NCBI RefSeq assembly: GCF_902729405.1
Contig: NZ_LR746496.1
Location: 4,278,001 to 4,342,000, forward strand
Reading direction: 5' to 3'
DNA length: 64,000 nucleotides
Origin: Acididesulfobacillus acetoxydans
GTDB taxonomy: Bacteria; Bacillota; Desulfitobacteriia; Desulfitobacteriales; Desulfitobacteriaceae
Each line of letters opens with the position of its first letter. The first letter of the stretch is position 1. Under the pieces are notes generated by a model. The model was not told where the DNA came from and ran no database searches. It saw only the letters and a program-made list of their open reading frames with translations. A program made the position numbers and the translations under genes. Shown one piece after another: positions 1-9,026 of this stretch.

Positions 1-2
1 GG

Positions 3-203
3 ATACCCCAGACCACACTGTACACTTGGAGAAGTAAAATCAATCAGCATGGAACTATCGCTTTTGTGGGAAGCGGACACAAGCGGCTAGACCCTAAAAC
101 CGCTGAAATACGGGCGATGGAGAAGAAGATCAAAGATCTTGAGGTCGCCAATGACATTTTCAAAAGGGCCTTAGGTTTTTTCGCCGAGAGCCAAAAGAAG
201 TAG
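3..203 (+). pseudogene. IS3-family transposase OrfA, C-terminal part cut by the window edge
   Basis: The frame runs open from the window edge to a TAG and ends in the OrfA-type leucine-zipper tail KKIKDLEVANDIFKRAL followed by AESQKK. OrfA of IS3 elements binds the inverted repeats and is joined to OrfB by a -1 frameshift. The A-rich stretch before the stop (ccaaaagaagtag), with the OrfB frame lying -1 to it, fits that arrangement. The N-terminal helix-turn-helix lies outside the window, so whether the gene is intact there is unknown. Confidence 0.8.
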
Positions 204-425
204 CTGCGCGAAACCTGTTTCAATTTATCGGGAGACTGAAAACCAAAGACAACCTAGGTTATAGTATAAAAAACCTGTGTAAGGCTTTACAGGTGAGTGC
301 AGCTGGGTATTACAAATGGTTGAACAGAGCATCCCGACCCTACAAATATGATGAGCTTTTGGCTAAAATCCGTCAGATTCGTGCAGACAACCCGGACTAT
401 GGCGCCTATCGAATCTACTTGCATT
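200..425 (+). pseudogene. IS3-family transposase OrfB, N-terminal fragment
   Basis: In the -1 frame relative to OrfA the sequence reads NLCKALQVSAAGYYKW and then a conserved stretch ending NPDYGAYRIY, which is the OrfB start before the DDE integrase core. Family similarity stops near position 425, just before a truncated group II intron on the other strand. The C-terminal end of OrfB reappears at 1640, so the transposase is split and dead. The catalytic DDE region is missing. Confidence 0.75.
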
Positions 426-485
426 TGCAGATCTTTCAGGGCTACACCGGAAGCTATTACCTTATTCCAAGCTTTGCAAAGTGCA

Positions 486-1286
486 TCATCGTAAGGGACT
501 AAGGGGCCCCCCTTGGGGTACGCCTTCCGGACTTTCTTCAAATAGTCCGTCCACCATAATCCCTGCTCTGAGGAATTTATGGATTAGGGATATGACTCGT
601 CCATCTTTGATGGTGTCTGAGAGGATTTGGATGAGTTTGCTTTGGTTGACCGTGTCAAAGTATTTCTCCAAGTCCATGTCCACGACGTAGACAAAGCCTT
701 CTGTGATATGCCTTTGACCTGCTCTTAGCGCGTCGTGAGCGCTTCGTTGAGGTCGGAACCCATAGCTGTTGTCTGAGAATTGCCTTTCGAAGATTGGCGA
801 AAGGACCTGGGTTATGGCCTGTTGGATCAGTCTGTCCACGACGGTAGGGATTCCCAGCTTTCTCATTTTCCCGTTCTCTTTGGGTATTTCTACCCTCCGT
901 ACGGGTTTCGGACGGTATTTCCCGTCCCAGAGGGCTTGCAAAAGTTCATCCTTGTGTCCTTTCAGGTAGGGTAGAAGTTCGTCCACCTGCATACCGTCGA
1001 TTCCACCCGCGCCTTTGTTCCCCTTCACTCTGTAGTAGGCTCGATTAAGGTTCTCGGCGCTGAGAATTTCCTCTAGCAGTTTCTCTGTCTGCTCGTCTGT
1101 GTTGGTGTTGTCGGTTTTGGTCATCCTGGGTGGCACGCACACTTCTGCATACTCTCTCTGTTCCGCAGATGACCTTTGCAGATAGTCTTTAAAGCAAAGT
1201 TGTCTGTGTTTTAAATTACCACCTTCGGTAACTTTCATTGACCCACACCTCCTTTGGTTCCGCCCTTCCGTCGGTGTCCGGGACAC
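486..1286 (-). pseudogene. Group II intron reverse transcriptase/maturase, 5' half
   Basis: The translation shows the intron RT N-terminus: NRAYYRVKGNKGAGGIDGM, a region ending PKENGKMRKLGIPTVVDRLIQQ, the catalytic-Asp motif YVVDMDLEKYFDTV, and GVPQGGPLSP. It stops directly after that motif, so the YADD catalytic box, the thumb/maturase domain and any HNH domain are missing. The first family-like residues (MTKTDNTNTDEQ) start at an internal Met, so the true start lies inside the open frame. Full-length homologues are about 400-600 residues; this is roughly half. Confidence 0.8.
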
Positions 1287-1639
1287 CTCTGTACTATGGC
1301 TTCTGCTGACTCCTCACGACAAATCTTGTTTCAACCGGGCTTCTTACTCCGTTTCCACCCGTCCGTGAGGCCTCCCACGGTAAGACGATTCACTTTCATT
1401 CCATGTCCCCGCAACATTTACGCTGACGTGTCCGTGTAGCTTTTGGGCTTCAACTTGTATGGCAGTCTTACCCCACATTTCGCGCCTAATATTGTTCGTG
1501 TTCCTCGGGCGGAACTTTGCCGCCGGCTTCCTTCAGATTCCATCTCGCAATGGACACCCTTGCCTTGAGCTAATGGTTGGTCGCTACATACCCCCATAAC
1601 GGACTTTCACCGTCAAGTTAATCGTCATGCGTGGCGCAC
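490..1639 (-). mobile_element. Truncated group II intron inserted in the IS3 transposase
   Basis: Read on the reverse strand, the element begins at 1639 with GTGCGCC, the GUGYG-type 5' end of bacterial group II introns. About 350 nt of ribozyme sequence follow, then a reverse transcriptase reading frame. The insertion point sits within OrfB, whose C-terminal codons resume at 1640. The 3' half is gone: the RT frame breaks near 495 and no domain V/VI hairpin is seen between there and the OrfB fragment, so the intron cannot splice as it stands. Confidence 0.75.
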
Positions 1640-1801
1640 CATGAATTTGGCAGTTACGCCGAAGCGTATGAGGTTATCGTTAACTATCTTGACTTCTATA
1701 ACAAACGCCGTTATCACGATAGCCTTTACGACCTGTCGCCTGAAGAATTCCAAGAGAAGCTCAGCAAAGGAGAAATCAAACGCTTTGTGGTGAAAGTTTA
1801 A
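1640..1801 (+). pseudogene. IS3-family transposase OrfB, C-terminal fragment
   Basis: The frame reads SYAEAYEVIVNYLDFYNKRR and then a stretch with YDLSPEEF before a TAA. This is the rve_3-type C-terminus of IS3 OrfB. It is the continuation of the fragment at 200-425 on the far side of the group II intron. The central DDE residues are in neither fragment, so sequence was lost besides the intron insertion. Confidence 0.75.
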
Positions 1802-2298
1802 GGGTGCCAATGTTGCAGCAGAGGGCAGCTTCCATCTGCGGATAAACCCTTGACAGCCGCTTGATTGCCCACAACGGCTGGAGGCCTTCAATGTCAAGGG
1901 CGGGCGTAAGCCCGGCAAAGCGGACCCTTTACATTGAGAGGCCGGAAGTTGTAAACTCGGCCAAGCGGTGTCAAGTGAGCTTATGCTAAGCTTTCTTGGA
2001 CAAAATCATAAAACTATGAAATCACGAGAATAAGGGAGTAGGGCTCTAAAACTAGGGTGTTGCCCCGATGACAAGTGATACAAAAAAGTACCCTGCACAA
2101 ATCCACAGGCGTTTCTCGCTTCTATTCTAGCGTGATCCTGGTAATAAGTTTTCCCCATCTCCAAGGACTGTTTGATTTTCTAAGCCTGAACGGAAAGTAT
2201 AAGTGAGATAAGGCAACTTAGGCTTCTGCCCCCACGGGATAAGGGCGACTTGCCCTTTCGGAGCAAGGCAGTCTTCTTTAGCACCAAGCCAAGTACCT
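1802..2298. other. Intergenic stretch downstream of IS3
   Basis: No gene is recognisable. The first part, up to about 1990, is GC-rich with short inverted segments, for example ttgaca near 1849 and tgtcaa near 1890. It probably contains the IS3 right end, but I cannot place the terminal inverted repeat because the left end is outside the window. The rest shows nothing I can name. Confidence 0.4.
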
Positions 2299-2905
2299 CT
2301 AAACAAGATTGTGCTCTTTCAGTTTCCGGTACATGGTTGCCCGGCTGACACCGAGTACTTTAGCTACCTTTTCTTTGTCCTGCGACGATGTCCCGAAATA
2401 TTCCAGGGCTTCCGCCAATACTTGATGCTCTACTTCCTTCATTTTCTGACGCAAACGCACTCCCACAGAAATACTGTTGTCAGTCTGATATTGGGACTGC
2501 CTGATTCTGGGTGGCAGACTGGCCGTTGAGACAATCTCTTCTGTTTCCATGTTACATGCGTATTCGACTGAGTTCTGCAATTCCCTGATGTTGCCCGGCC
2601 AAGGATAACCGTTCAACAGCTCCAAAGCTTCAGGGGAGAAGCCCCTAAACCGCTTGCCCAACAAGCGGTTGAATCGGACCAAGAAATGCTCCAGCAGAAC
2701 CGGGATATCCTCTTTACGTTCGCGCAAAGACGGCAACCGGAGCGGAATAACTTGTAATCGGTAGTATAAATCCTCCCGAAATTCGCCATCTGCCACAACC
2801 TTACTAAGATCTTTGTTAGTTGCTGCAATAATTCGTACATCCAAGTCAATACTGCGCACTCCTCCGACTCTCTCCAGACGTCTTTCCTGAAGGACTTTTC
2901 GTTCC
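2299..2905 (-). pseudogene. Sigma-54 enhancer-binding regulator, C-terminal remnant
   Basis: The readable part holds the end of the AAA+ domain (VRIIAATNKDLSKVV, then DLYYRLQVIPLRLPSLRER, then the WPGNIRELQN box) and a Fis-type helix-turn-helix at the C-terminus (VAKVLGVSRATMYRKLKEHN). In-frame similarity extends upstream only to QERRLERVGG, near 2905. Before that the frame has a stop and Walker A, GAFTGA and any sensor domain are missing. It would have been a regulator for a sigma-54 promoter. The neighbouring PrpD/nitrilase operon has such a promoter at 6391, so it may once have been its activator. Confidence 0.85.
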
Positions 2906-3180
2906 TGACTCGAATTACCCGATCAATCCAGCACTGTTTTGGCGCTCGCCTCGCTTTCTTAATGAGAACTATATGATCATACATTATTGCAAGAGTTGTT
3001 CCAAGTCAAATCGGAACGTTTCGGGAACATTGTAATATCCCATGGTTCCCAATTTTCCGACATCCCGACTAGAGGAAGTTCTTTTTGCCAGAGTTTTATT
3101 ACAAACTGTTTTTCTCACTATTGAGACGGACAAGGATGACATCCCCAGTCTAATTACCCGTATTCATCACACTTGGTTTC

Positions 3181-3214
3181 AATCAATACCTAATCTCAAT
3201 CAATACCTAATCTC
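3181..3214. repeat. 17-nt perfect tandem duplication at the end of the PrpD-like gene
   Basis: The unit aatcaatacctaatctc occurs twice back to back. The second copy runs into the TGA stop codon of the reverse-strand PrpD-like gene. The stretch from 2906 to 3180 holds no recognisable gene. Confidence 0.85.
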
Positions 3215-4559
3215 ATTGATGCGATGTTTTCTCATTTTTGATATAGCCCAGGACGCTCAGCAGAGTGGCAACATCTTTTGCCTTTTCCAGGCCCAACACG
3301 CCTGCTACAATAGCTTCTACACTTTCCCTGTCCAAGACATAACCTGCCAGCCAACGGAATTTATTTTCCAGACCCGCATTTCCCAAAGGATGGTCCGGAT
3401 CGCCCAATGCCGCCACTGGCCCAGAATTATACACTTGGCCATTGGAGAGCTTGATTTCCAGCTCACACATGCACTGGGCCGGAAATTCTTTTTCAAAGCG
3501 CTCATCAAAAGCTACCTCAACCAAGCTGACAATCCGATTGATTTCCGGATTGGCCAGGTTTTCTTCCAATACTTGACCAGGACCTACCTCTCCGGCCACC
3601 AAAGCTGCGGACACAGGATAGGTGATACTATATTGAGCCTCTTCGGTAGTCTCCGGCAAGTTGCGAGCTAAACGGGTTGCGGACTTAAAGGTGGATATCT
3701 TAACGCACCTAACTTCTTGAGCCACAAAACCATACTGACTGCGCAACTGCAAAGCCGCCCACACAGCTGGTTGTGCCCATCGGCAACAAGAATAGGGTTT
3801 AAAGTAGAGACCCATTATCTTGAATTCGTTGCCTAAACTGCCAACCAACTCGCGAAACGGCTCCATGCCAAAGATACTGCCAATACCCGTAAATCCTTGT
3901 TCTGCCAAGAGAGCCGAAACGACCCCGACCATGCTCCCCCACCCGATTCCATCCTTGGTCATGGCGGGAACATCTATGCAACGCATCATCTCCGAAATGG
4001 GGGCATGATATTCGGCTGTTCCCAAGGCTTGAATTGTTTGCTCCGCCGTCAATCCCATAGCCCGGGCAGCCCCAGCAGCCGCGCCCAGTGAGCCCCATGA
4101 TCCTGATCCGTGGTATTCCGCATGATAAGCATGCCACGCTATTCCCCCGCGAATCGCCATCTCATACCCAATCAACAAAGCCGTGAGAAACTCCTTGCCG
4201 CTAATATGACGTTGCTCCGCAGTTGCTAAAATCGCCGGCAAAACCGTTGCACCGGGGTGTCCTTTAATTAAACGATAGCCGTCGTCGATATCGAGAGCAT
4301 TGGCCATAAACGAATTAGCCAGGGTCGCTCCGGGAACACTTGCCTTTTTACCCCGTAAAATAATACTTGCTCCGTCACCCGGCCAAAATGATTCAACATG
4401 GTCCGCAATGATTTGGCCGACCTTAGTACTGCTCCCGGCGATGATCGCACCCAGAACATCCAAAGCACAATGTTTCACCTGTTCCTGCACCGTTGGCGGC
4501 ACATCTTCCCACTGGAGTTTGCGAATAAAGCGTATGACTTGTTCTTCGCCTGTTGCCAT
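3213..4559 (-). CDS. MmgE/PrpD family protein
   Basis: This is a 448-residue member of the MmgE/PrpD family, which includes 2-methylcitrate dehydratase and cis-aconitate decarboxylase. Those enzymes add or remove water, or decarboxylate, on tricarboxylic-acid-like substrates in the cytoplasm. The family core is visible: CALDVLGAIIAGSS near residue 31, NALDIDDGYRLIKGHPGATV near 87, and the region starting YFKPYSCCRWAQP mid-protein. I chose the ATG at 4559 because GAGGGGG lies just upstream; the open frame extends 15 codons further without a better site. It follows the double nitrilase by about 70 nt and is probably co-transcribed with it from the sigma-54 promoter at 6391. The true substrate cannot be read from sequence. 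Confidence 0.88.
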   Translation of the reverse strand: MATGEEQVIRFIRKLQWEDVPPTVQEQVKHCALDVLGAIIAGSSTKVGQIIADHVESFWPGDGASIILRGKKASVPGATLANSFMANALDIDDGYRLIKGHPGATVLPAILATAEQRHISGKEFLTALLIGYEMAIRGGIAWHAYHAEYHGSGSWGSLGAAAGAARAMGLTAEQTIQALGTAEYHAPISEMMRCIDVPAMTKDGIGWGSMVGVVSALLAEQGFTGIGSIFGMEPFRELVGSLGNEFKIMGLYFKPYSCCRWAQPAVWAALQLRSQYGFVAQEVRCVKISTFKSATRLARNLPETTEEAQYSITYPVSAALVAGEVGPGQVLEENLANPEINRIVSLVEVAFDERFEKEFPAQCMCELEIKLSNGQVYNSGPVAALGDPDHPLGNAGLENKFRWLAGYVLDRESVEAIVAGVLGLEKAKDVATLLSVLGYIKNEKTSHQ

Positions 4560-4628
4560 AGAGATTTCCCCCTCATAATAATCGATTCCTTTACTTTTGA
4601 ACATTTGCTTTGGTTCATTAGGGCCAAA

Positions 4629-6350
4629 TCATCCGGGCAAAAGCAAAGGATAATATGTTTGATCCGCACGCCGACAGGCCATAAAATTGTCTTGGTTGTA
4701 CCAATGTTCGGGGCGTGTCTGTACTTTCGTCACCAAGACACCTTCCTCGCCAGAGGTCAACAACATATGCTGATCTAGACCATAAATAGGGTCAATACCG
4801 TAGATGCCGCTCAGCCCCTGGTAACCTGGTGATCCTCCGACATAGTTGGCCACTGCCAGATAGAAGCAATTGTCCCGTGCGCGGCTATCCCAGTAAATCA
4901 TGCCTCTCCCGGAATAAGGATGAACTTCCGGACTAACCCCTATCAGGCTAGGTTGCTCGCCTGCCCAAGCCGATGGCATCACCACCAAATCAGCCCGTTT
5001 GACGGCCAAAATAGTGGCAACCTCCGGAAACTCAGAATCGCAACCAATGGCCAATCCCACCTTGCCCAAACCGTCCACTTCCACCACCTGGAAGTCTTGA
5101 CCCGCTGTGGCCCAGGCAGAATCCGCCAGGCTCAGATGTGTTTTCCGGTATTTCGCCAGCACCTTTCCATCCCGGCCCAAAAATACCGCTGTATTATAAA
5201 AGCGGTCGTCTTGCACCTCAACCAAGCCAAACACAACGTTAGCCTGATAAGACTCAGCCAACTCTGAGGCAAAAACCATATTTTTTCCCCACGACGCTTC
5301 ATCCTCAACCGGTTCAGCCAAATGGTCGGCCAGTTCCCTATCTACAAGCGCCGGCGGCCCACAGAAACTCAATTCGGGCAAGACAATCAGGTCAAGCTTT
5401 CGCTTGACGCTTTGGACCTGTTGCTCAGCCTGTGCCATGAGTCTGGTCACGGTCTCCATGCTGACCTGGGGACTGTCTAAAACCGGCTCATACTGGCAAA
5501 CCGCCGCGACCAGGTCGTGAGAAATGTCATTTTTCCGCTGGTTCCACGGTGCAATGTGCAGAGCCAAGTCACGGTACAATTCCGGGCGGCGCCTATCCAA
5601 CAATTGCCGGCGCCGGTGGCGAAACGCTCCCGGATCAATCAGTGCCCGAACAATTTCCTCTCCTTTGGTGCTCCCCTCGGTCAGCAACCGCCCGCTGGGA
5701 TCCCATATAGCACTGGCACCTTTCATGGCGTGCTCAAACTCCTGATCGGAGCGGTTAGCACTTACTACATACAAGCCGTTTTCCGCGGCACGGGTTTGCA
5801 AATTGGCCAACGCCCCGCCCGAAGAATTCGTTAAGAAGGCCACGATGTCCGCATCTTGGAGGGCTGCCAGGCGAAAAGTTTCAAAGAAATAAGCATCCAT
5901 ACAAATTATCATTGCCAAGCGACCAATCTTGGTAGCAAACATCGGGATACCCAAGTTCCCCCAAACCGCCCAATGCATTTCATTTTCCCACAGGTGGGTT
6001 TTACGGTACTTTCCGATGTAGCCTTGAGGTCCCACCAAGACGGCCGAGTTGTAATAGAGGCCGGTGTTCCGGTCCACTTCAGGTAACCCAAGCACCAGAT
6101 AACAACCATACTGCCGGGCTAACCGTCCAAATAGGTCTGTCAGTGCTCCCGGCACAACAACGGTATATTGGCTAACTTCTGCCCGATCCTGAAAGTGATA
6201 CCCCGTCAAGGCCATCTCCGGCGTTACGATCAGCTTGGCCCCAGCCTGAGCAGCCTGTTCGGCCATAGCGTAGAGTCGCTCTACATTTTTATCAAATTCA
6301 TGCCAGATTGGATTAAACTGCAAAGCTGCTGCCAAAAATGCTTGGTTCAT
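4629..6350 (-). CDS. Tandem carbon-nitrogen hydrolase (two nitrilase domains)
   Basis: At 573 residues this is about twice the usual 260-320 of a nitrilase-superfamily enzyme, and it holds two complete domains. Domain 1 (about 1-270) has Glu45 in TPEMALTGY, Lys117 in YRKTHL and Cys150 in IICMDAYFFE. Domain 2 (about 280-560) has Glu326 in LPELSFCG, Lys403 in YRKTHL and Cys437 in IGCDSEFPE. Both Glu-Lys-Cys triads are therefore intact. Such enzymes cleave amide, ureido or nitrile C-N bonds in the cytoplasm. It is the first gene of an operon with the PrpD-like gene, behind a -24/-12 promoter, which suggests catabolism of a nitrogen-containing compound. The substrate is unknown. Confidence 0.88.
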   Translation of the reverse strand: MNQAFLAAALQFNPIWHEFDKNVERLYAMAEQAAQAGAKLIVTPEMALTGYHFQDRAEVSQYTVVVPGALTDLFGRLARQYGCYLVLGLPEVDRNTGLYYNSAVLVGPQGYIGKYRKTHLWENEMHWAVWGNLGIPMFATKIGRLAMIICMDAYFFETFRLAALQDADIVAFLTNSSGGALANLQTRAAENGLYVVSANRSDQEFEHAMKGASAIWDPSGRLLTEGSTKGEEIVRALIDPGAFRHRRRQLLDRRRPELYRDLALHIAPWNQRKNDISHDLVAAVCQYEPVLDSPQVSMETVTRLMAQAEQQVQSVKRKLDLIVLPELSFCGPPALVDRELADHLAEPVEDEASWGKNMVFASELAESYQANVVFGLVEVQDDRFYNTAVFLGRDGKVLAKYRKTHLSLADSAWATAGQDFQVVEVDGLGKVGLAIGCDSEFPEVATILAVKRADLVVMPSAWAGEQPSLIGVSPEVHPYSGRGMIYWDSRARDNCFYLAVANYVGGSPGYQGLSGIYGIDPIYGLDQHMLLTSGEEGVLVTKVQTRPEHWYNQDNFMACRRADQTYYPLLLPG

Positions 6351-6390
6351 GATCTACACCTCCGCAAACAATTCAGTCGCTCATTTTCTT

Positions 6391-6406
6391 TGCAATTCTT
6401 GTACCA
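6391..6406 (-). promoter_or_regulatory. Sigma-54 (-24/-12) promoter for the nitrilase/PrpD operon
   Basis: On the reverse strand the sequence TGGTAC-AAGAA-TTGCA matches the TGGCAC-N5-TTGCA consensus, with the invariant GG and GC 10 nt apart. It lies 41 nt upstream of the nitrilase ATG. Genes for sigma-54-type regulators flank the operon on both sides (2299-2905, decayed; 7257-8159, degenerate). Confidence 0.75.
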
Positions 6407-6534
6407 CTTCCTACAGTCCTGTCCAAATTCTAGCGAAGCTTCGCCTCAAACCGACGAGACCAGTAGATAGGTTGTGGACAGTACCAGCCTAGGGAAAAGC
6501 CCTATGGGGTTGTCTAAAAAAGAACTATTTGTCC

Positions 6535-7255
6535 CAAAGGCAATATGAACCGTCCCATACATCTTGTGTGCTTTCCAATGTTACGGATAAGATTCTCCCT
6601 GAAGTAAACGAGTGGCAGAAGCGGCTGCTGGAGTCGGTTTACCCGGTCATCTACTTTAACGGGATCGTCTTCAAAAGCCGCATGAACAGCCAGATCATCA
6701 ACAAATGCGTCTATTCGGTGCTGGGCATTGACATGAACGGCCGAAGGGCATCCTTGGCATGTGGATTAGCGAAAACGAAAGCGCAAGCTTTTACGCTCCT
6801 CTCTGCTCCGACCTGACAAAACGCCGCGTACAGGACATCTTTATCGCCTATCGCCTGCCATGACAACCTGAAAGGGCTTGCAGAAGCATAAATGCGGTTT
6901 TTCCGAAGACGAAGCAGCAACTTTGCATCGTCCATCAGATAATCCATAATTCCACAAAATTCGTGCAATGCAAAGGCAGAAAGCAAATCTGCGCTGACCT
7001 GAAGAAAACTTAGGGTGCGGTAAATTTAGACGATGCGGAGTATGCAAAGGAAGAATTCAGGGAAAAATGGGACAGGAAATATCCGTCCATTCCGCGATCC
7101 TGGGATGCGAATTGGGCAGGAACTCACCAGGTTTTTCAGCTATCCGCAGCAGATCTGGCATTTGATTTATACGACAAATGCAGTGGAGGCGTATCACAGG
7201 ATGGTGCGGAAATTTACAGTAGAGCTCTCTTCTCATGTCCATCCACGGAAGTTAT
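6535..7255 (+). pseudogene. IS256-family transposase relic
   Basis: Several frames on the plus strand carry consecutive pieces of an IS256 mutator-type transposase: VTDKILPEVNEWQKRLLESV, YPVIYFNGIVFKSR, VLGIDMNGR, GMWISENESASFYAPLCSDL, then KEEFREKWDRKYPSI and IWHLIYTTNAVEAYHRMVRK. At least four frameshifts or internal losses separate them. The start and the final residues are missing, so nothing functional is made. It lies between the nitrilase operon and the AAA+ regulator. Confidence 0.85.
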
Positions 7256-7256
7256 A

Positions 7257-8159
7257 CTAATTATTGACGTTATAACGCTTAACTTTGTTGTACAGTGTAG
7301 CCAAAGAAATATTTAAAGCCCTGGCTGCCCGTCTTTTGCCCTCCAAGGTTGTCCCATAGCGACTGAGCGCACGGCGCAAGAGTAGTTCCTCCATGCGATT
7401 CAAGGGCATGACATCAGGATTTTGCAAAAATTGATCCACCCCCTGACCGATCGACTCGGCGAGATGCCTGCGCCCAATGAAAGATTCTGCCGTTAAAATC
7501 ATCGCCCGCATCAGAGATTGCCGCAGCTCTTCCACATTACCCGGCCAGCGGTAAGACATAAACACCTCTTCCGCTTGAGGAGTCAAACCTTGTACCGACT
7601 TACGCAATCGTTGGTTGAATTCTCGAATATAATGCGCAGTTAAAGCCATGATATCGTCCCGGCGTTGACGGAGCGGCGAAATGTAAATTTCCCATTCTGT
7701 GGCGTAACGATAGAGTTCTGCGTCGATTGTTTTCTCATACATGAGTAGATGGATATTCTGCGAAGAACCCAGTAGAACACGAACCCCTTCCGCTTCAGCC
7801 GCCAGACAAAACCGGTGCAGCCGGGCTTGTTCGTCCATCGTTAAGCTCGCTATCTCCCGGAAATACAGAGTACCGCCCTTCAAGAACCTTAACTTTGTTT
7901 CTACATTTTCCAGACTCAAAATATCTCTAATTCCTTCGTCAAAATCACAGTCCACCTGCAAAAATGGTTTCCCCAGACGAGAACTCTCGTGATGAAGATA
8001 CGTCGCCATGAGAAGTTTGCCAACCCCAATCTCTCCTTGAAACAGAACCGGGCTGTTTTCACGGGCTGCCTTGCAACACATCTTTACGGCCTGGCGGATA
8101 TCCTTGCTGCTTCCAACAATCACAGGTTGAATCAAATGTGAAACTACACATGTATCCAT
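7257..8159 (-). CDS. Degenerate AAA+/Fis-type regulator lacking the GAFTGA loop
   Basis: About 300 residues with the layout of an enhancer-binding protein without an N-terminal sensor: AAA+ domain (about 15-235), WPGNVEELRQ box, Fis-type HTH at the C-terminus (RAARALNISLATLYNKVKRY). Walker A reads GEIGVGK near residue 46. The sigma-54-contact motif GAFTGA is absent, replaced by a shortened region around DILSLENVE. Walker B reads LYFREI, with Arg where Asp is expected. It therefore probably cannot open a sigma-54 promoter and may act as a repressor or be decaying. I prefer the ATG at 8159, nine nt after GGGGGAGG, over the ATG at 8168. Its likely target is the nearby nitrilase operon. Confidence 0.8.
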   Translation of the reverse strand: MDTCVVSHLIQPVIVGSSKDIRQAVKMCCKAARENSPVLFQGEIGVGKLLMATYLHHESSRLGKPFLQVDCDFDEGIRDILSLENVETKLRFLKGGTLYFREIASLTMDEQARLHRFCLAAEAEGVRVLLGSSQNIHLLMYEKTIDAELYRYATEWEIYISPLRQRRDDIMALTAHYIREFNQRLRKSVQGLTPQAEEVFMSYRWPGNVEELRQSLMRAMILTAESFIGRRHLAESIGQGVDQFLQNPDVMPLNRMEELLLRRALSRYGTTLEGKRRAARALNISLATLYNKVKRYNVNN

Positions 8160-8168
8160 CCTTTCCAT

Positions 8169-9026
8169 CCTCCCCCGATCATTCTGCTCCTAACACCTGT
8201 AACCAATTCTATTGTATACTATAACAGTGGAAACTCAAAGAAGAATTTGCGTGTTACAGTGAACCCGTTCGGCTATGCTGAACATCGGGACATACAACAT
8301 TAAAAACCCGTTACAACGGGTTACCTATCGCGATATGAGTACGCACCCCCCAAGCACAATATGTCAACCCGACAAGTGCTGGCAGAATTGACACAAAACG
8401 AAAATGGATGTTGCTGTAGAAGGCCATGCAGACGACAAGCCATGTGATACTGTTACTGACGCTCTTTAATATCCATAGGGTTATCGAGGTCGGAAATGGT
8501 TCCCGACACACACTCGAAAGGGTACCTGAGATGATGGATACATCACCCATCCGATAATCCTGGCATATTTCTAAATGTTAAAAATGTCAAGTAGGTTGCC
8601 CTCGCTCTATGCTGTGGAAGATGTGTGTTTACTCGTCTGACAGGCGGACCCAACCCGGTTGAAAGAAACGCTTTGTGGAGAGCTTTTCCGTCGTCCACCG
8701 CCTGCATCTAACAAGGGCAACATAAACCGGTCAGCAGCAAGCTCCCGGCTCTTTTTTACCGAATATGCCATGTAAACGACAGACGGACGAACGCATCCAG
8801 GAATCCCGGTCAGTCCATCCGTTAAATTACGGACAATTTACGCCATCAATCCACGGACACTGTGCGGCGGCAGTAACACTTTTTGAACAGAAATTCAATG
8901 ATCTCTTCCTGTGATTCCTTTTCCTTGTCTCCGTTATGAGCGGGTGTCAGCAAACTACTGGAATATCTCAAACGAAAGGGGGAAAGCTAACACGAGGAAC
9001 CAGTACAATAACGGAGAGTGAGAACG
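8169..9026. other. Long intergenic region with a doubtful small ORF
   Basis: No recognised gene. A reverse-strand frame at 8311-8550 could encode 79 residues with two hydrophobic stretches (ITWLVVCMAFYSN and ILPALVGLTYCAWG). It looks like a fragment of a membrane protein, but I see no ribosome site or family motif. A small hairpin, aacccgttacaacgggtt, covers its stop codon near 8304-8321. Confidence 0.35.
8854..8880. repeat. Imperfect 27-nt direct repeat, copy 1 (before the DUF3231 gene)
   Basis: This stretch, beginning cggacactgtgcggcggcag, reappears in the same orientation at 10209-10235 with four mismatches. The two copies bracket the DUF3231 gene and its surroundings, as expected for an inserted or duplicated cassette. 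Confidence 0.6.

Noticed and set aside
7057-7242. Reverse-strand ORF next to the AAA+ regulator
   Set aside because: It is the mirror of the IS256 relic, whose plus-strand translation is recognisable.
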